Part shown: positions 1 through 7,609 of the stretch, piece after piece
Layout of the letters: the number at the start of each line of letters is the position of its first letter
Numbering within the stretch: position 1 is the stretch's first letter
Assembly (NCBI GenBank): GCA_964529415.1
Contig: CAZGWD010000015.1
Span: 27,729 to 91,728 of the forward strand
DNA: 64,000 bases
DNA from: CAYMPH01 sp964529415
GTDB lineage: Bacteria; Spirochaetota; UBA4802; UBA5550
Direction: 5' to 3'
The notes under the pieces: model-generated
Database searches by the model: none
Told to the model about the DNA's origin: nothing
Seen by the model: only the letters and a program-made list of their open reading frames with translations
Translations under genes and position numbers: made by a program

Positions 1-316
1 CCGCACCAATCAGGGCAATCACAGCAAGAGCTTTAAACATCAGCCATCCTGGTGAATCCTCTTCAACCTTTGGCCTGAAATCTTCATCTTTAAAATTGAA
101 ATCAGGCGCTTTTTCATTTTCGCTTTTTACATTTGATTCTTTTTCAGTCTTTCCCGAAGCAGTCTCTTCTTTATCCTTGTCTTTCCCGGTTTCAGCCTGG
201 GATTCTGCGGTTTTTTTTGCAGAATTATTCTTTCCGTTTTCTTTAGAAAAAACAGAATCTGCTGAATAAAAAATTAAACCTGCTATAAAGATTATATTTA
301 CTGCCCTTTTTACCAA
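1..316 (-). CDS. fliO: FliO-like flagellar biosynthesis protein, N-terminal part
   Basis: The gene runs off the left edge, so only about 105 residues are visible. They comprise a hydrophobic signal-like N-terminus (residues 4-19), a long Lys/Glu-rich linker, and the start of a membrane segment (WLMFKALAVIALIGA) at the window edge. This is the layout of FliO/FliZ of the flagellar export apparatus, which helps assemble FliP. Its place downstream of fliL and fliY supports the call, as fliO usually follows fliY/fliN. The start is TTG at 316 or GTG at 319; an in-frame stop lies just upstream and the ribosome site is poor. The call rests mainly on layout and context, because the conserved C-terminal half is outside the window. 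Confidence 0.6.
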   Translation of the reverse strand, partial: MVKRAVNIIFIAGLIFYSADSVFSKENGKNNSAKKTAESQAETGKDKDKEETASGKTEKESNVKSENEKAPDFNFKDEDFRPKVEEDSPGWLMFKALAVIALIGA

Positions 317-749
317 CACCTGACACCGCCGTTATTATGTCTCATACTTTTCCGAACTTTTCTGCAGCCTGATATTAAAGAATAAATGCTATTTTATTAT
401 GTCTCATGAATTCACCTTAATCACCCTTCCCGTGCTTAAAGTGAAACTGCTACTTCTATATTGTATTATTGTAATTGCCCTTAAAATAAAAAAATGTGTA
501 AAATCTGGCCAACGCTTTCGGCCACTTCCTGTGCCTGCGCTGGCACCAACCTCATCGTGAGAATGCGAGATATGGGGATGTTAAGAGATCGGGGAGATAT
601 TATTTAATGTATGTAAATTCCCTGTTTAATCCGCTATCACCTTATCTCTTCCATCTCCTTATCACCTATACTTACACAAAATAATAGAATTTCTTATCTA
701 AATGACATTGCCAGAAATTCTTCCCGTAAAGGGGGTGATATAATTCTGC
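317..749. other. Long gap inside the flagellar operon
   Basis: This is 433 bases without a credible gene between fliY and fliO, where flagellar operons are normally tight. It holds a 14-base direct repeat (ttattatgtctcat at 332-345 and 394-407), a GC-richer patch around 508-565, and an imperfect palindrome at 568-669 described separately. No open frame with coding character was recognised on either strand. Confidence 0.6.
568..669. repeat. Imperfect inverted repeat (possible MITE-like element)
   Basis: A purine-rich arm (568-600, gagatatggggatg and onward) is roughly complementary to a pyrimidine-rich arm (635-669, tatcaccttatctcttcc and onward). By hand, about 23 of 32 positions pair, leaving a loop of some 34 bases. 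Each arm also contains internal GAGAT/GTGATA repetition. It could be a decayed miniature element or a structured mRNA segment between fliY and fliO. Confidence 0.4.
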
Positions 750-1817
750 TTAATGCTGTATCCCTGCAAGCCTGTCAGCAGGACTGACTATATCTGTTAC
801 CCTGACTCCGAAATTCTCATCTATTACAACTACTTCACCCTTGGCAATAAGCTTGCCGTTAACGAGCAGGTCAACCGGTTCACCGGCAAGTTTGTCCAGT
901 TCTATGATTGAACCTTCGCCGAGACCTAATATATCCTGAACAAGCTGCTTTGTTCTTCCGAGTTCAACAGTAAGAGTCATCTCTACATCTAACAGAAGAG
1001 ATATGTTCTGCATCTGAGTCGGCAGAACGCCCTGATCCAATGGAGGAAATTTAACCGGGCTTATTCCAACCTGCTGCTGATAAGACTGCTGCTGCGCATA
1101 TTGCGGAGCCTGCTGGGATGGAGAAGATGAACGTCTGCTGAGTCCGGATGAAAGGCTCATATCCATCATATGAAAAAACTTGGAGTTAACCACACCCGGA
1201 ATATTAAAATCATATGTAACCTTTACGAGATCAGATCCAGCCGGAAGCTGAAGCTCTGAAGGATTATTAACAAGACTTAAAGTTGCCGGAGTTGCGTTTA
1301 TTGAACCGCCCAATTTCCCGCTGAATTGAGTTGCCATAGAAGAAAGCAGCTGATTCGTAAATTCCTGGATCGTGCTCTGATGCGCCTCTGAAAGATCCGC
1401 AGGAGGCTTGCCTGATTCATCACCCATCATAAGCGAAGAAATCGCGCCTGCATCATTATATGAAAAAACAATAAGATTCCTGCCGTTTAGAGATCCGGTA
1501 TAATCCATAGCTACCTGAACATACCTTACCGGGAAATCATTTCTGATTGCATCCTGTTTTTTGACCTCTACAAGAGTATTTGTTATTGAAAAATTCTTAC
1601 CGCCGAGATATCCGCTTAAAGCAGGAGCTGCAGACCCGACTGCAGAAAAAATAATATCATGTATTGCCCTCTGGTCGTTCGGAGACATTCCTCCGCCCGC
1701 AGAAGGAGAACCCATATCCGCAGCCATTCCCGGCCCTCCGGACTGAGGACTCATTATATCATCTGCACCCTGCAACAGGGCGTCTATTTCGTCTTGAGAT
1801 AGGGAGCCGTCACCCAT
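750..1817 (-). CDS. fliY: Flagellar motor switch protein FliY (CheC-FliN fusion)
   Basis: This is a C-ring component that also belongs to the CheC/CheX/FliY CheY-P phosphatase family. The N-terminus (GDGSLSQDEIDALLQ) is the FliM/FliY-type CheY-binding segment. A CheC-like domain follows (about 46-225) and carries one phosphatase signature: S148-x3-E152-x2-N155, then Pro177 about 22 residues on. A Gln/Pro/Ser-rich linker (about 228-258) leads to a FliN/SpoA domain (about 265-350) ending in VSPADRLAGIQ. At 355 residues it suits spirochaete FliY rather than short proteobacterial FliN. It lies 21 bases downstream of fliL. No fliM is present between the two, unlike the treponemal fliL-fliM-fliY order. 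Confidence 0.92.
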   Translation of the reverse strand: MGDGSLSQDEIDALLQGADDIMSPQSGGPGMAADMGSPSAGGGMSPNDQRAIHDIIFSAVGSAAPALSGYLGGKNFSITNTLVEVKKQDAIRNDFPVRYVQVAMDYTGSLNGRNLIVFSYNDAGAISSLMMGDESGKPPADLSEAHQSTIQEFTNQLLSSMATQFSGKLGGSINATPATLSLVNNPSELQLPAGSDLVKVTYDFNIPGVVNSKFFHMMDMSLSSGLSRRSSSPSQQAPQYAQQQSYQQQVGISPVKFPPLDQGVLPTQMQNISLLLDVEMTLTVELGRTKQLVQDILGLGEGSIIELDKLAGEPVDLLVNGKLIAKGEVVVIDENFGVRVTDIVSPADRLAGIQH

Positions 1818-1838
1818 AACTTCCTCCGCATATAGGAA

Positions 1839-2381
1839 TCATTGAACCAGGAATTCTTTAAAATATATTTCCTCAACCTTGCCAATGGCAAGTATAGTAT
1901 TTACGTGCGCCTTGATTTCTTCAGCTAGAGCAACCTGGCCAGTTACAGTATTGATATCCTCGTATTTCTTGCTCTGAAGAAGTATATTTATAATATGCTG
2001 CATCTGATCCTTTCTCTTGCCAAGTTCTGCGCCAAGCTCAAGATTAGGCTTAAATGCAAGAGCCATAGTAATTTTCATAAAATGAGGCTCAGCATCAGCT
2101 GTTGTTTTTGCAAAAGGCGGAAGTTCAAAACTCGATAAAGCCGGAGGAGGAGGAGCAGAAACAATATCCTGGCTCTTCTCATATGAACTCTCCTGTACGC
2201 TCTTTGAAACGAGATATGAAATCCCGGTAACAAGAACTATCAGCAATATACCGCCTGCAACATAAAGAAGAATTTTGATAATCTTCGATGGACCGCCACC
2301 GCCGCCGGACTGTTCGCCCTCGGACGAAGCACCCTCTTCTTCCTCTGGACTCGCCAGATCGTCTTTTTCTTCATCACCCAT
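1839..2381 (-). CDS. fliL: Flagellar basal body-associated protein FliL
   Basis: The protein has 180 residues: an acidic cytoplasmic N-terminus (EEKDDLASPEEEEG), a Gly-rich hinge, one membrane helix at about 34-58, then a periplasmic domain ending in the typical FliL tail (VEEIYFKEFLVQ). FliL sits in the inner membrane next to the stator and supports torque generation. It is the first flagellar gene visible in the operon, transcribed toward fliY. No clear promoter was identified upstream, but the 583-base AT-rich region there is the obvious place for one. Confidence 0.88.
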   Translation of the reverse strand: MGDEEKDDLASPEEEEGASSEGEQSGGGGGPSKIIKILLYVAGGILLIVLVTGISYLVSKSVQESSYEKSQDIVSAPPPPALSSFELPPFAKTTADAEPHFMKITMALAFKPNLELGAELGKRKDQMQHIINILLQSKKYEDINTVTGQVALAEEIKAHVNTILAIGKVEEIYFKEFLVQ

Positions 2382-2964
2382 TGTTGATATCCGATTCAGT
2401 AAAATTTATTGCGTATTATGGATAATTATGTGACATAATAATACACTGATAATCTACATGTCAATTAATTTATTCATTTAAAAGAAATTGTTTCAATTAA
2501 TTTTCGGCAAATTACTTCAATTTCTCTCTTATTTTTTAATATTTTAGTCTTTATCATAATTATTTTAAGAATTTAAAAAACCATCAATCTGTAAAAAAAA
2601 AGAACACAATCTAAAAAATATTTGATTTTTTTAATAATAACTTGTTATTTTATTTTTTATTTATATATTCTGAATAATATTACTTTTTCATATAATCAAG
2701 TGAAAAGTTAAATTTAAACGTGTTTTTGACTGGTTTATATTTATTTCTTGACAAAATAGGTACCTGGAAAGATACCGTCATTTTTCTTCGAGGAAGAATC
2801 TATTGAGACATAAAATAATAAAAAAAACTCAATAACTTCGAATAAAATTGTATTATTTACCTGAAAAAAATATTATTCGAGTTTTCTGCTGAATATTATT
2901 TGTTTTAGTGAATTTGAACATAAACAGCATTAAAAATATAAACAATTAAAAGGAGCTTAAAAAA
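2382..2964. other. AT-rich divergent intergenic region
   Basis: This separates leftward fliL from the rightward MshEN gene and is very AT-rich. A TTGACA at 2748-2753 has only a weak -10 (gatacc, 2771-2776) after 17 bases. A short inverted repeat, tcgaataa (2837-2844) with ttattcga (2872-2879), lies further on. No gene was recognised. Confidence 0.5.
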
Positions 2965-3171
2965 ATGAGTCGCTACAAACTCAAAATTGGCCGGGTGTTG
3001 CTAAACAACAACATGATTACACAGGAACAGCTTGAAGAGTGTCTATTACATCAGAAAAACAACGGCGGTCTAATTGGTGAAATCTTCATCCAGAAAAAAA
3101 TTCTTTCAGAATCAGAGGTGGATAAACATCTGATTTTTCAGAAAGAAAGAATCTGTCCTTACGCGAGTTAA
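2965..3171 (+). CDS. Stand-alone MshEN-like (GspE/PilB N-terminal) domain protein
   Basis: This 68-residue protein follows the MshEN consensus almost throughout. The first half (residues 6-30) reads K-I-G-x2-L-x3-N-M-I-T-x3-L-x2-C-L-x2-Q. The second repeats it as IGEIFIQKKILSESEVDKHL-x2-Q. MshEN domains are the N-terminal domains of type II secretion and type IV pilus ATPases, and several bind cyclic di-GMP. Here the domain stands alone with no ATPase attached or nearby. AAAAGGAG lies at 2948-2955, about ten bases before the ATG. A cyclic-di-GMP adaptor role is an inference. An alternative is a remnant of a larger gene, but both ends look clean. Confidence 0.65.
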   Translation: MSRYKLKIGRVLLNNNMITQEQLEECLLHQKNNGGLIGEIFIQKKILSESEVDKHLIFQKERICPYAS

Positions 3172-3184
3172 TCTGTAATTCTAT

Positions 3185-3248
3185 GGCGCTCAATCGATAT
3201 AAAAATCCAATCTGCATATAGCAGAAAAACAGGTCTGGATTGAGTGCC
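3185..3248. repeat. Hairpin-forming inverted repeat after the MshEN gene
   Basis: ggcgctcaatc (3185-3195) pairs with gattgagtgcc (3238-3248), ten of eleven positions plus a wobble. An inner perfect hairpin, tctgc/gcaga, lies at 3211-3225 with loop atata. There is no T-run on either side, so it is not a classical terminator. It could stabilise or process the mRNA end. The rest of the gap to the next gene (to about 3560) is AT-rich with nothing recognised. Confidence 0.5.
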
Positions 3249-3630
3249 TATCAACGGGGAAATGCTTCAGGATTTTTTCAAATTTAATATCAACGAAACC
3301 ATTTTGATAACAAGGTTTTCGGTATAAATTTTTGTCTTTTTTATAACCTCTTTACAACAACACCGCCCGCTGCTATACAAATTTTCCTTGACAATGATTA
3401 AAAAATCTAACCGAATCTAATTCTTCCAGATTTTATTATACAGGCAAGAGGAATACTATTGAAATTTTATTCTTCAAATATCTATATAAAAAATGTTCTT
3501 AATCTACAGCTATTAACCGGAATTTCACATAAGCTGCTTTTTTCTGCAGCAGATTTTTTTGTTAATGAATTATCTTTTTCAGAAGCAGAATTTAACAATA
3601 ATTTATGAAAAGGAATGTATAAATTATAGA

Positions 3631-4725
3631 ATGAATGCACAGATTAACAAATTTTTCTACAAAGTTCTGATAAACTCATTAAGCACACGCCAGGTAATCT
3701 TTCTCGGCGAGAGCCTTGACCGGAAATTCGACATTTACAAAGAAACAGGCATAAGCGAAAGTATTCCCATACCACGCCAGAGCGCAGCCGAAGCATTGAT
3801 TGATTATTTCAAAGAAGAAGAGGATATAGTCCGGCTGTTTACAATTATGCTTCTGAATGAAGGCAAACGTTTTTACAATAGAGAGCTTCTTATCTGGGGA
3901 AAAGAGGATTTTGAAAGCCTCCTAATCAAAAACAAATGGATTTACGATCCTGATATTGTTCAGTTTCTTCTGGATCCATTTTATGAAAATGAAATTAATC
4001 TCCTGAAAAAAATCCGCATATTGGATCTTCGCAGCGAAATTGACATGGATGAACTGATCAATTCAATTTCTGATGCATCAAAAAAATTAAGCATCCAGGA
4101 TCTTGAGTGGCGCATTACAATGCGTCTGTATGATCTCGATCCCAAAATCGGAGAGCTGATCCGTAAAATAATTACCATGCTTCTATCACGGCAGAATCTC
4201 CAGGTTTTTGTACCGGAAATATTTGTTTGCCTAAAGGAACTTGCTATAAATGCAAGCAAAGCCAACTATAAAATTTTATTTCAAAAGTATATTACATCGA
4301 AGGATGGAATTACTGCAGATAAAGCCTACCTTAAATTTCTCGATTTATTCCGGAATGAAATTGATGAAAACGGCAATACAAATCTGATTGAACTTGCCCG
4401 CAAGGATGACCGTTTTATAAATATCACATTCCAGTCTTCAAAAGATTCTATCGAAATCTGGATTACAAACAACCAGAATATATCCGCCATTGAAAAACAG
4501 CAGCTCATAAAAAAACTCGGCTATAACAAAGTAAATAACAATGAAAATTCATATGAAAGCGATGATTATACAGAAGGAGCAGGACTCGGATTAGGCATTG
4601 TTCTTAATGCATTGAAAAAATATTCCCAGCTTAAAGATCCTCTAAAGGTTGTATTCTATCCGAATTATATAAAAATCGGTTTCAGCCTGAAGCGGACAGA
4701 ACTGCTGAGTAAATTACCGTCATAA
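3631..4725 (+). CDS. GHKL-type ATPase domain protein (histidine kinase-like)
   Basis: The C-terminal third carries the GHKL ATP-binding motifs: an N-box (ELAINASKANY), a G1-like stretch (WITNNQ) and a strong G2 box (EGAGLGLGIVLNALKKY). There is no H-box, receiver domain or membrane helix, so it is not a complete histidine kinase. It may be an anti-sigma/serine-kinase-like switch protein, which would fit the STAS gene two genes downstream. The N-terminal 220 residues are not recognised. The start is uncertain: ATG 3631 was chosen as the first Met before conserved-looking sequence, but the frame is open back to ATG 3565 and TTG 3559, and none has a good ribosome site. It begins a probable seven-gene run to 9924. 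Confidence 0.6.
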   Translation: MNAQINKFFYKVLINSLSTRQVIFLGESLDRKFDIYKETGISESIPIPRQSAAEALIDYFKEEEDIVRLFTIMLLNEGKRFYNRELLIWGKEDFESLLIKNKWIYDPDIVQFLLDPFYENEINLLKKIRILDLRSEIDMDELINSISDASKKLSIQDLEWRITMRLYDLDPKIGELIRKIITMLLSRQNLQVFVPEIFVCLKELAINASKANYKILFQKYITSKDGITADKAYLKFLDLFRNEIDENGNTNLIELARKDDRFINITFQSSKDSIEIWITNNQNISAIEKQQLIKKLGYNKVNNNENSYESDDYTEGAGLGLGIVLNALKKYSQLKDPLKVVFYPNYIKIGFSLKRTELLSKLPS

Positions 4726-4761
4726 TAATCTCTTCTGTTTTTATTAAAAAGAGGAATTTTA

Positions 4762-5946
4762 ATGAAACACCTTTACTGGTATCATGGACACGACTGCGTA
4801 TTACCTGAAATTACAAGAGCAGAAAACTGTTATCTGTACACTGCTTCAGGCGACAGGTATGTTGACCTTGAGTCAGGAGTATGGTGCACAGTGATTGGCC
4901 ACAGCAACAATCGCGTTACAGAAGTAATAAAAGAACGCGCAGGAACCCTGATGCATACAGGATACTGCTATTCAAATCCAATTGTTGAAATAGCTGCATG
5001 TGATATTCTTGACATAACCGGCATCAATGAAGGCAAGTGCGTATTTCTGCTTTCCGGAAGCGAAGCTGTTGAGTTCTGCGTAAGGGCAATCAGGGCTGTT
5101 ACAGGAAGGCAGCGTATGCTTGTTCTCGCAGATTCATATCTCGGTGCATATGATTCAATAAATACTTCACATACAGAAGCATGGTACAGGTTCGACTGGA
5201 CTCAATGCCGTTCCTGCGAAAAAGCTGACGCATGCGATCCGGAATGTCCGAGACTCATGGAGATCCCATTTGATACAATTGGAGGGTTTGTAATGGAACC
5301 CGGCAGCGCATCCGGAGTTATTCATTTCCCGTCAGAGTCTCTGGTGAAAAATATTTCTGATGCAACCAGGAAACATGGAGGCCTTGTAGCTGCAAATGAG
5401 ATCACAACAGGCATGGGACGCACAGGCAAATGGTTTGGTTTTCAGCATACAGGAATAAAACCGGATATGGTCGCAATTGGCAAAGGCCTTGGCAACGGGT
5501 ATCCTGTAAGTGCTGCAGCATTTTCATCTGAAGTTTCAGAAAAAATTGATAGATCAGACTTTCATTCATCCCAGTCTCACCAGAATGATCCGCTCGGGGC
5601 AGCAGTAGCGCATGAAGTTATTTCAGTTATACGCGAAAACGGCCTGCTTGAGCGCGGAACAAAAACTGGCAGTTATATGATAGAAGAATTTTCCCGCATG
5701 AAAGAGAAATATACCCAGATAAAAGAGGTGCGCGGCAGGGGGATGATGATGGCTGTAGAGCTGAAACCAGGCATAGAAACAAAAATACCTTCCAGGATAC
5801 ATTCCGCGCTGATGAAGCGAAGATACATCATTGTTCTCCGTCCGGGACTCAGTGTCTTTCGTATCGACCCCTGCCTCACAATTCCACGGGAAGAAGCAGT
5901 TGGATTCATAACAGCATTTGAAGAAATAATATCAGATACTGATTAA
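4762..5946 (+). CDS. Class III (PLP) aminotransferase-like protein with Cys cluster
   Basis: This is a fold-type I PLP enzyme of the ornithine/acetylornithine/GABA aminotransferase class. It has the expected length (394) and landmarks: GSEAVEFCVRAIRA, the Schiff-base lysine K241 in MVAIGKGLGNGYPV, and GMGRTG. Two things are odd. The Asp of the usual DEVQTG motif, which holds the PLP ring nitrogen, is Asn212 here (ANEITTG). An inserted stretch has four cysteines, C149-x2-C152-x5-C158-x3-C162, resembling a metal or Fe-S site. Twelve cysteines in all is unusual. The substrate cannot be inferred. The gene follows the GHKL gene by 36 bases and has a ribosome site, AGAGGA. Confidence 0.8.
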   Translation: MKHLYWYHGHDCVLPEITRAENCYLYTASGDRYVDLESGVWCTVIGHSNNRVTEVIKERAGTLMHTGYCYSNPIVEIAACDILDITGINEGKCVFLLSGSEAVEFCVRAIRAVTGRQRMLVLADSYLGAYDSINTSHTEAWYRFDWTQCRSCEKADACDPECPRLMEIPFDTIGGFVMEPGSASGVIHFPSESLVKNISDATRKHGGLVAANEITTGMGRTGKWFGFQHTGIKPDMVAIGKGLGNGYPVSAAAFSSEVSEKIDRSDFHSSQSHQNDPLGAAVAHEVISVIRENGLLERGTKTGSYMIEEFSRMKEKYTQIKEVRGRGMMMAVELKPGIETKIPSRIHSALMKRRYIIVLRPGLSVFRIDPCLTIPREEAVGFITAFEEIISDTD

Positions 5947-6036
5947 AAAAATAAAATAACAATTTACAAAATATATTGATAATATTAAAAGAGTTATTCA
6001 ATAATTACAATCAATAGCTTACAGACGAGGAAATCA

Positions 6037-6366
6037 ATGGAAATCGAACTGAATGAAATTGGACAATATTTATTGATTCGGGTAAATACCAAACTTGATC
6101 TGTACAACATTGGAGAATTTAAAAAGATATTATATGACGCAACCAGCGGCAAGTATACTCATTTAGCAGTAGAACTGAAAGAAAACAATATGGAAATGGA
6201 TTCAAGCGTAATCAGCGCTCTTATATCCGGCCAGAAAAAAATGAATGCAGGCAAAAACCGGTTCGCACTATTAAACGTGAGCCAGGAAATAAAAAATCTT
6301 TTTAAACTTGCGGGAATAAATGACTTTTTCAATTTTATTGATGATGAAGATCAGCTCTTTGTCTAA
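6037..6366 (+). CDS. STAS domain protein (anti-sigma factor antagonist-like)
   Basis: At 109 residues this is a single STAS domain. The signature around the phosphorylatable serine is present (MDSSVISALISGQ, Ser56/Ser57), followed by the NRFALLNVSQEIKNLFKLAGI stretch in which SpoIIAA-type proteins carry their second half. Such proteins switch partners by binding an anti-sigma factor when unphosphorylated and being released when a GHKL serine kinase phosphorylates them. The GHKL gene at 3631 is a candidate partner. No sigma factor lies in the same cluster. The start has the upstream sequence acgagga. Confidence 0.8.
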   Translation: MEIELNEIGQYLLIRVNTKLDLYNIGEFKKILYDATSGKYTHLAVELKENNMEMDSSVISALISGQKKMNAGKNRFALLNVSQEIKNLFKLAGINDFFNFIDDEDQLFV

Positions 6367-6444
6367 AGATCTGTTTGCAATAATTGTATAAAATTCAACT
6401 TTGAAATGCCTACAATAATTCAAAGGATAAACTAAAGCTGCAGT

Positions 6445-7596
6445 TTGATTAACCTTGATGATGTTCAAAAAAAATTTTTAGAATTTTACGGACAGGGTGA
6501 AATTCTAAAATTCTTTTCCCCTGGAAGAGTAAATATTATAGGCGAGCATCTTGACTATAACGGAGGTTTCGTTTTCCCTGCAGCAATTTCATACGGCATT
6601 TACGGCTTTGTCCGTTTTAATGATACACATAAAGTCCGTTTGAGGTCTCTTGAATTTGATGGTGAAGCCTGCATTGATTTAACAAAAACCATAACCAGCA
6701 GCATAAATCTTCCCTGGTCGAATTACCCGGCAGGAGTAGTTAAAATTCTAATTGATAAAGGTTTTGCAATGCGAGGCGCGGATATTCTTTTTGCAGGCAC
6801 CCTGCCACCGGGATCAGGCCTATCATCATCAGCAAGCCTTGAAATTCTCACTGCCTATATCATGATTTTCAATAAAGTTCAAACAGACAATGAGCGGATT
6901 ATCATGGCACAGATATGCCGGAAAGCTGAAAATGAATTTATTGGAGTTCAGTGCGGAATTATGGATCAGTTCTCCATTGCACTCGGGAAAAAGGACCATG
7001 CCGTTTTATTAAATACAAACTCTCTTGAATTCCTTCATGTACCTTTCCGTCTCAGAAAGCACAGCCTTGTTATAATGAACTCGAATAAACCGCGCAAGCT
7101 TGCTGAGTCAAAATACAATGAAAGACTGGCGCAATGCGCGCAGGCCGTGTCTGATATCAGCCGGAAAAAAAAGATAACGTATCTTGCTGAAGCAGATATT
7201 GAAGATATTGAAATAATTTCAGATCCTGTCATAAAGCGAAGAGCGCGTCATGTTATTACAGAAAACAGCAGAGTTCTTAAATCTGTTGACATTCTTGGAA
7301 ACGATGATATGATAAGATTCGGTTCCTTGATGACAGACTCGCACCTTTCCCTGAAAAATGATTATGAAGTTACAGGATTCGAGCTTGATGCTCTTGTTGA
7401 TGCAGCTCTGAATTCACCAGGCTGTATCGGCGCACGCATGACAGGTGCCGGTTTCGGCGGATGCGCTATTGCCCTGGTGGACAATGATAAAACGGATTTA
7501 TTCAAAGAGAATGTATATATAAAATATTCTTCATCTGCCGGTATAATCCCGGAATTTTATTCTGTTTTAATTTCTGATGGTGTAAAAACAATCTAA
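6445..7596 (+). CDS. galK: Galactokinase
   Basis: Phosphorylates galactose at C1, the first step of the Leloir pathway. All GHMP kinase landmarks are present: the family signature PGRVNIIGEHLDYNGG (27-41) with Arg28, the ATP loop LPPGSGLSSSASLE (120-133), the catalytic base Asp174 in QCGIMDQF, and the C-terminal GARMTGAGFGG motif. At 383 residues it is full length. The start appears to be TTG at 6445, since no earlier ATG is in frame and the next Met falls after the substrate motif. The GH1 glycosidase follows 13 bases later, suggesting the galactose comes from a cleaved beta-galactoside. Confidence 0.93.
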   Translation: MINLDDVQKKFLEFYGQGEILKFFSPGRVNIIGEHLDYNGGFVFPAAISYGIYGFVRFNDTHKVRLRSLEFDGEACIDLTKTITSSINLPWSNYPAGVVKILIDKGFAMRGADILFAGTLPPGSGLSSSASLEILTAYIMIFNKVQTDNERIIMAQICRKAENEFIGVQCGIMDQFSIALGKKDHAVLLNTNSLEFLHVPFRLRKHSLVIMNSNKPRKLAESKYNERLAQCAQAVSDISRKKKITYLAEADIEDIEIISDPVIKRRARHVITENSRVLKSVDILGNDDMIRFGSLMTDSHLSLKNDYEVTGFELDALVDAALNSPGCIGARMTGAGFGGCAIALVDNDKTDLFKENVYIKYSSSAGIIPEFYSVLISDGVKTI

Positions 7597-7609
7597 AGGA
7601 TTAATTATT

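Noticed and set aside
2748..2776. TTGACA with a 17-base spacer before the MshEN gene
   Set aside because: The -10 matches only three of six bases, and the region is so AT-rich that such hits are expected by chance.
2382..2964. AT-rich region as a possible replication origin
   Set aside because: No cluster of DnaA-box-like sequences and no origin-linked genes (dnaA, dnaN, gyrB) nearby.
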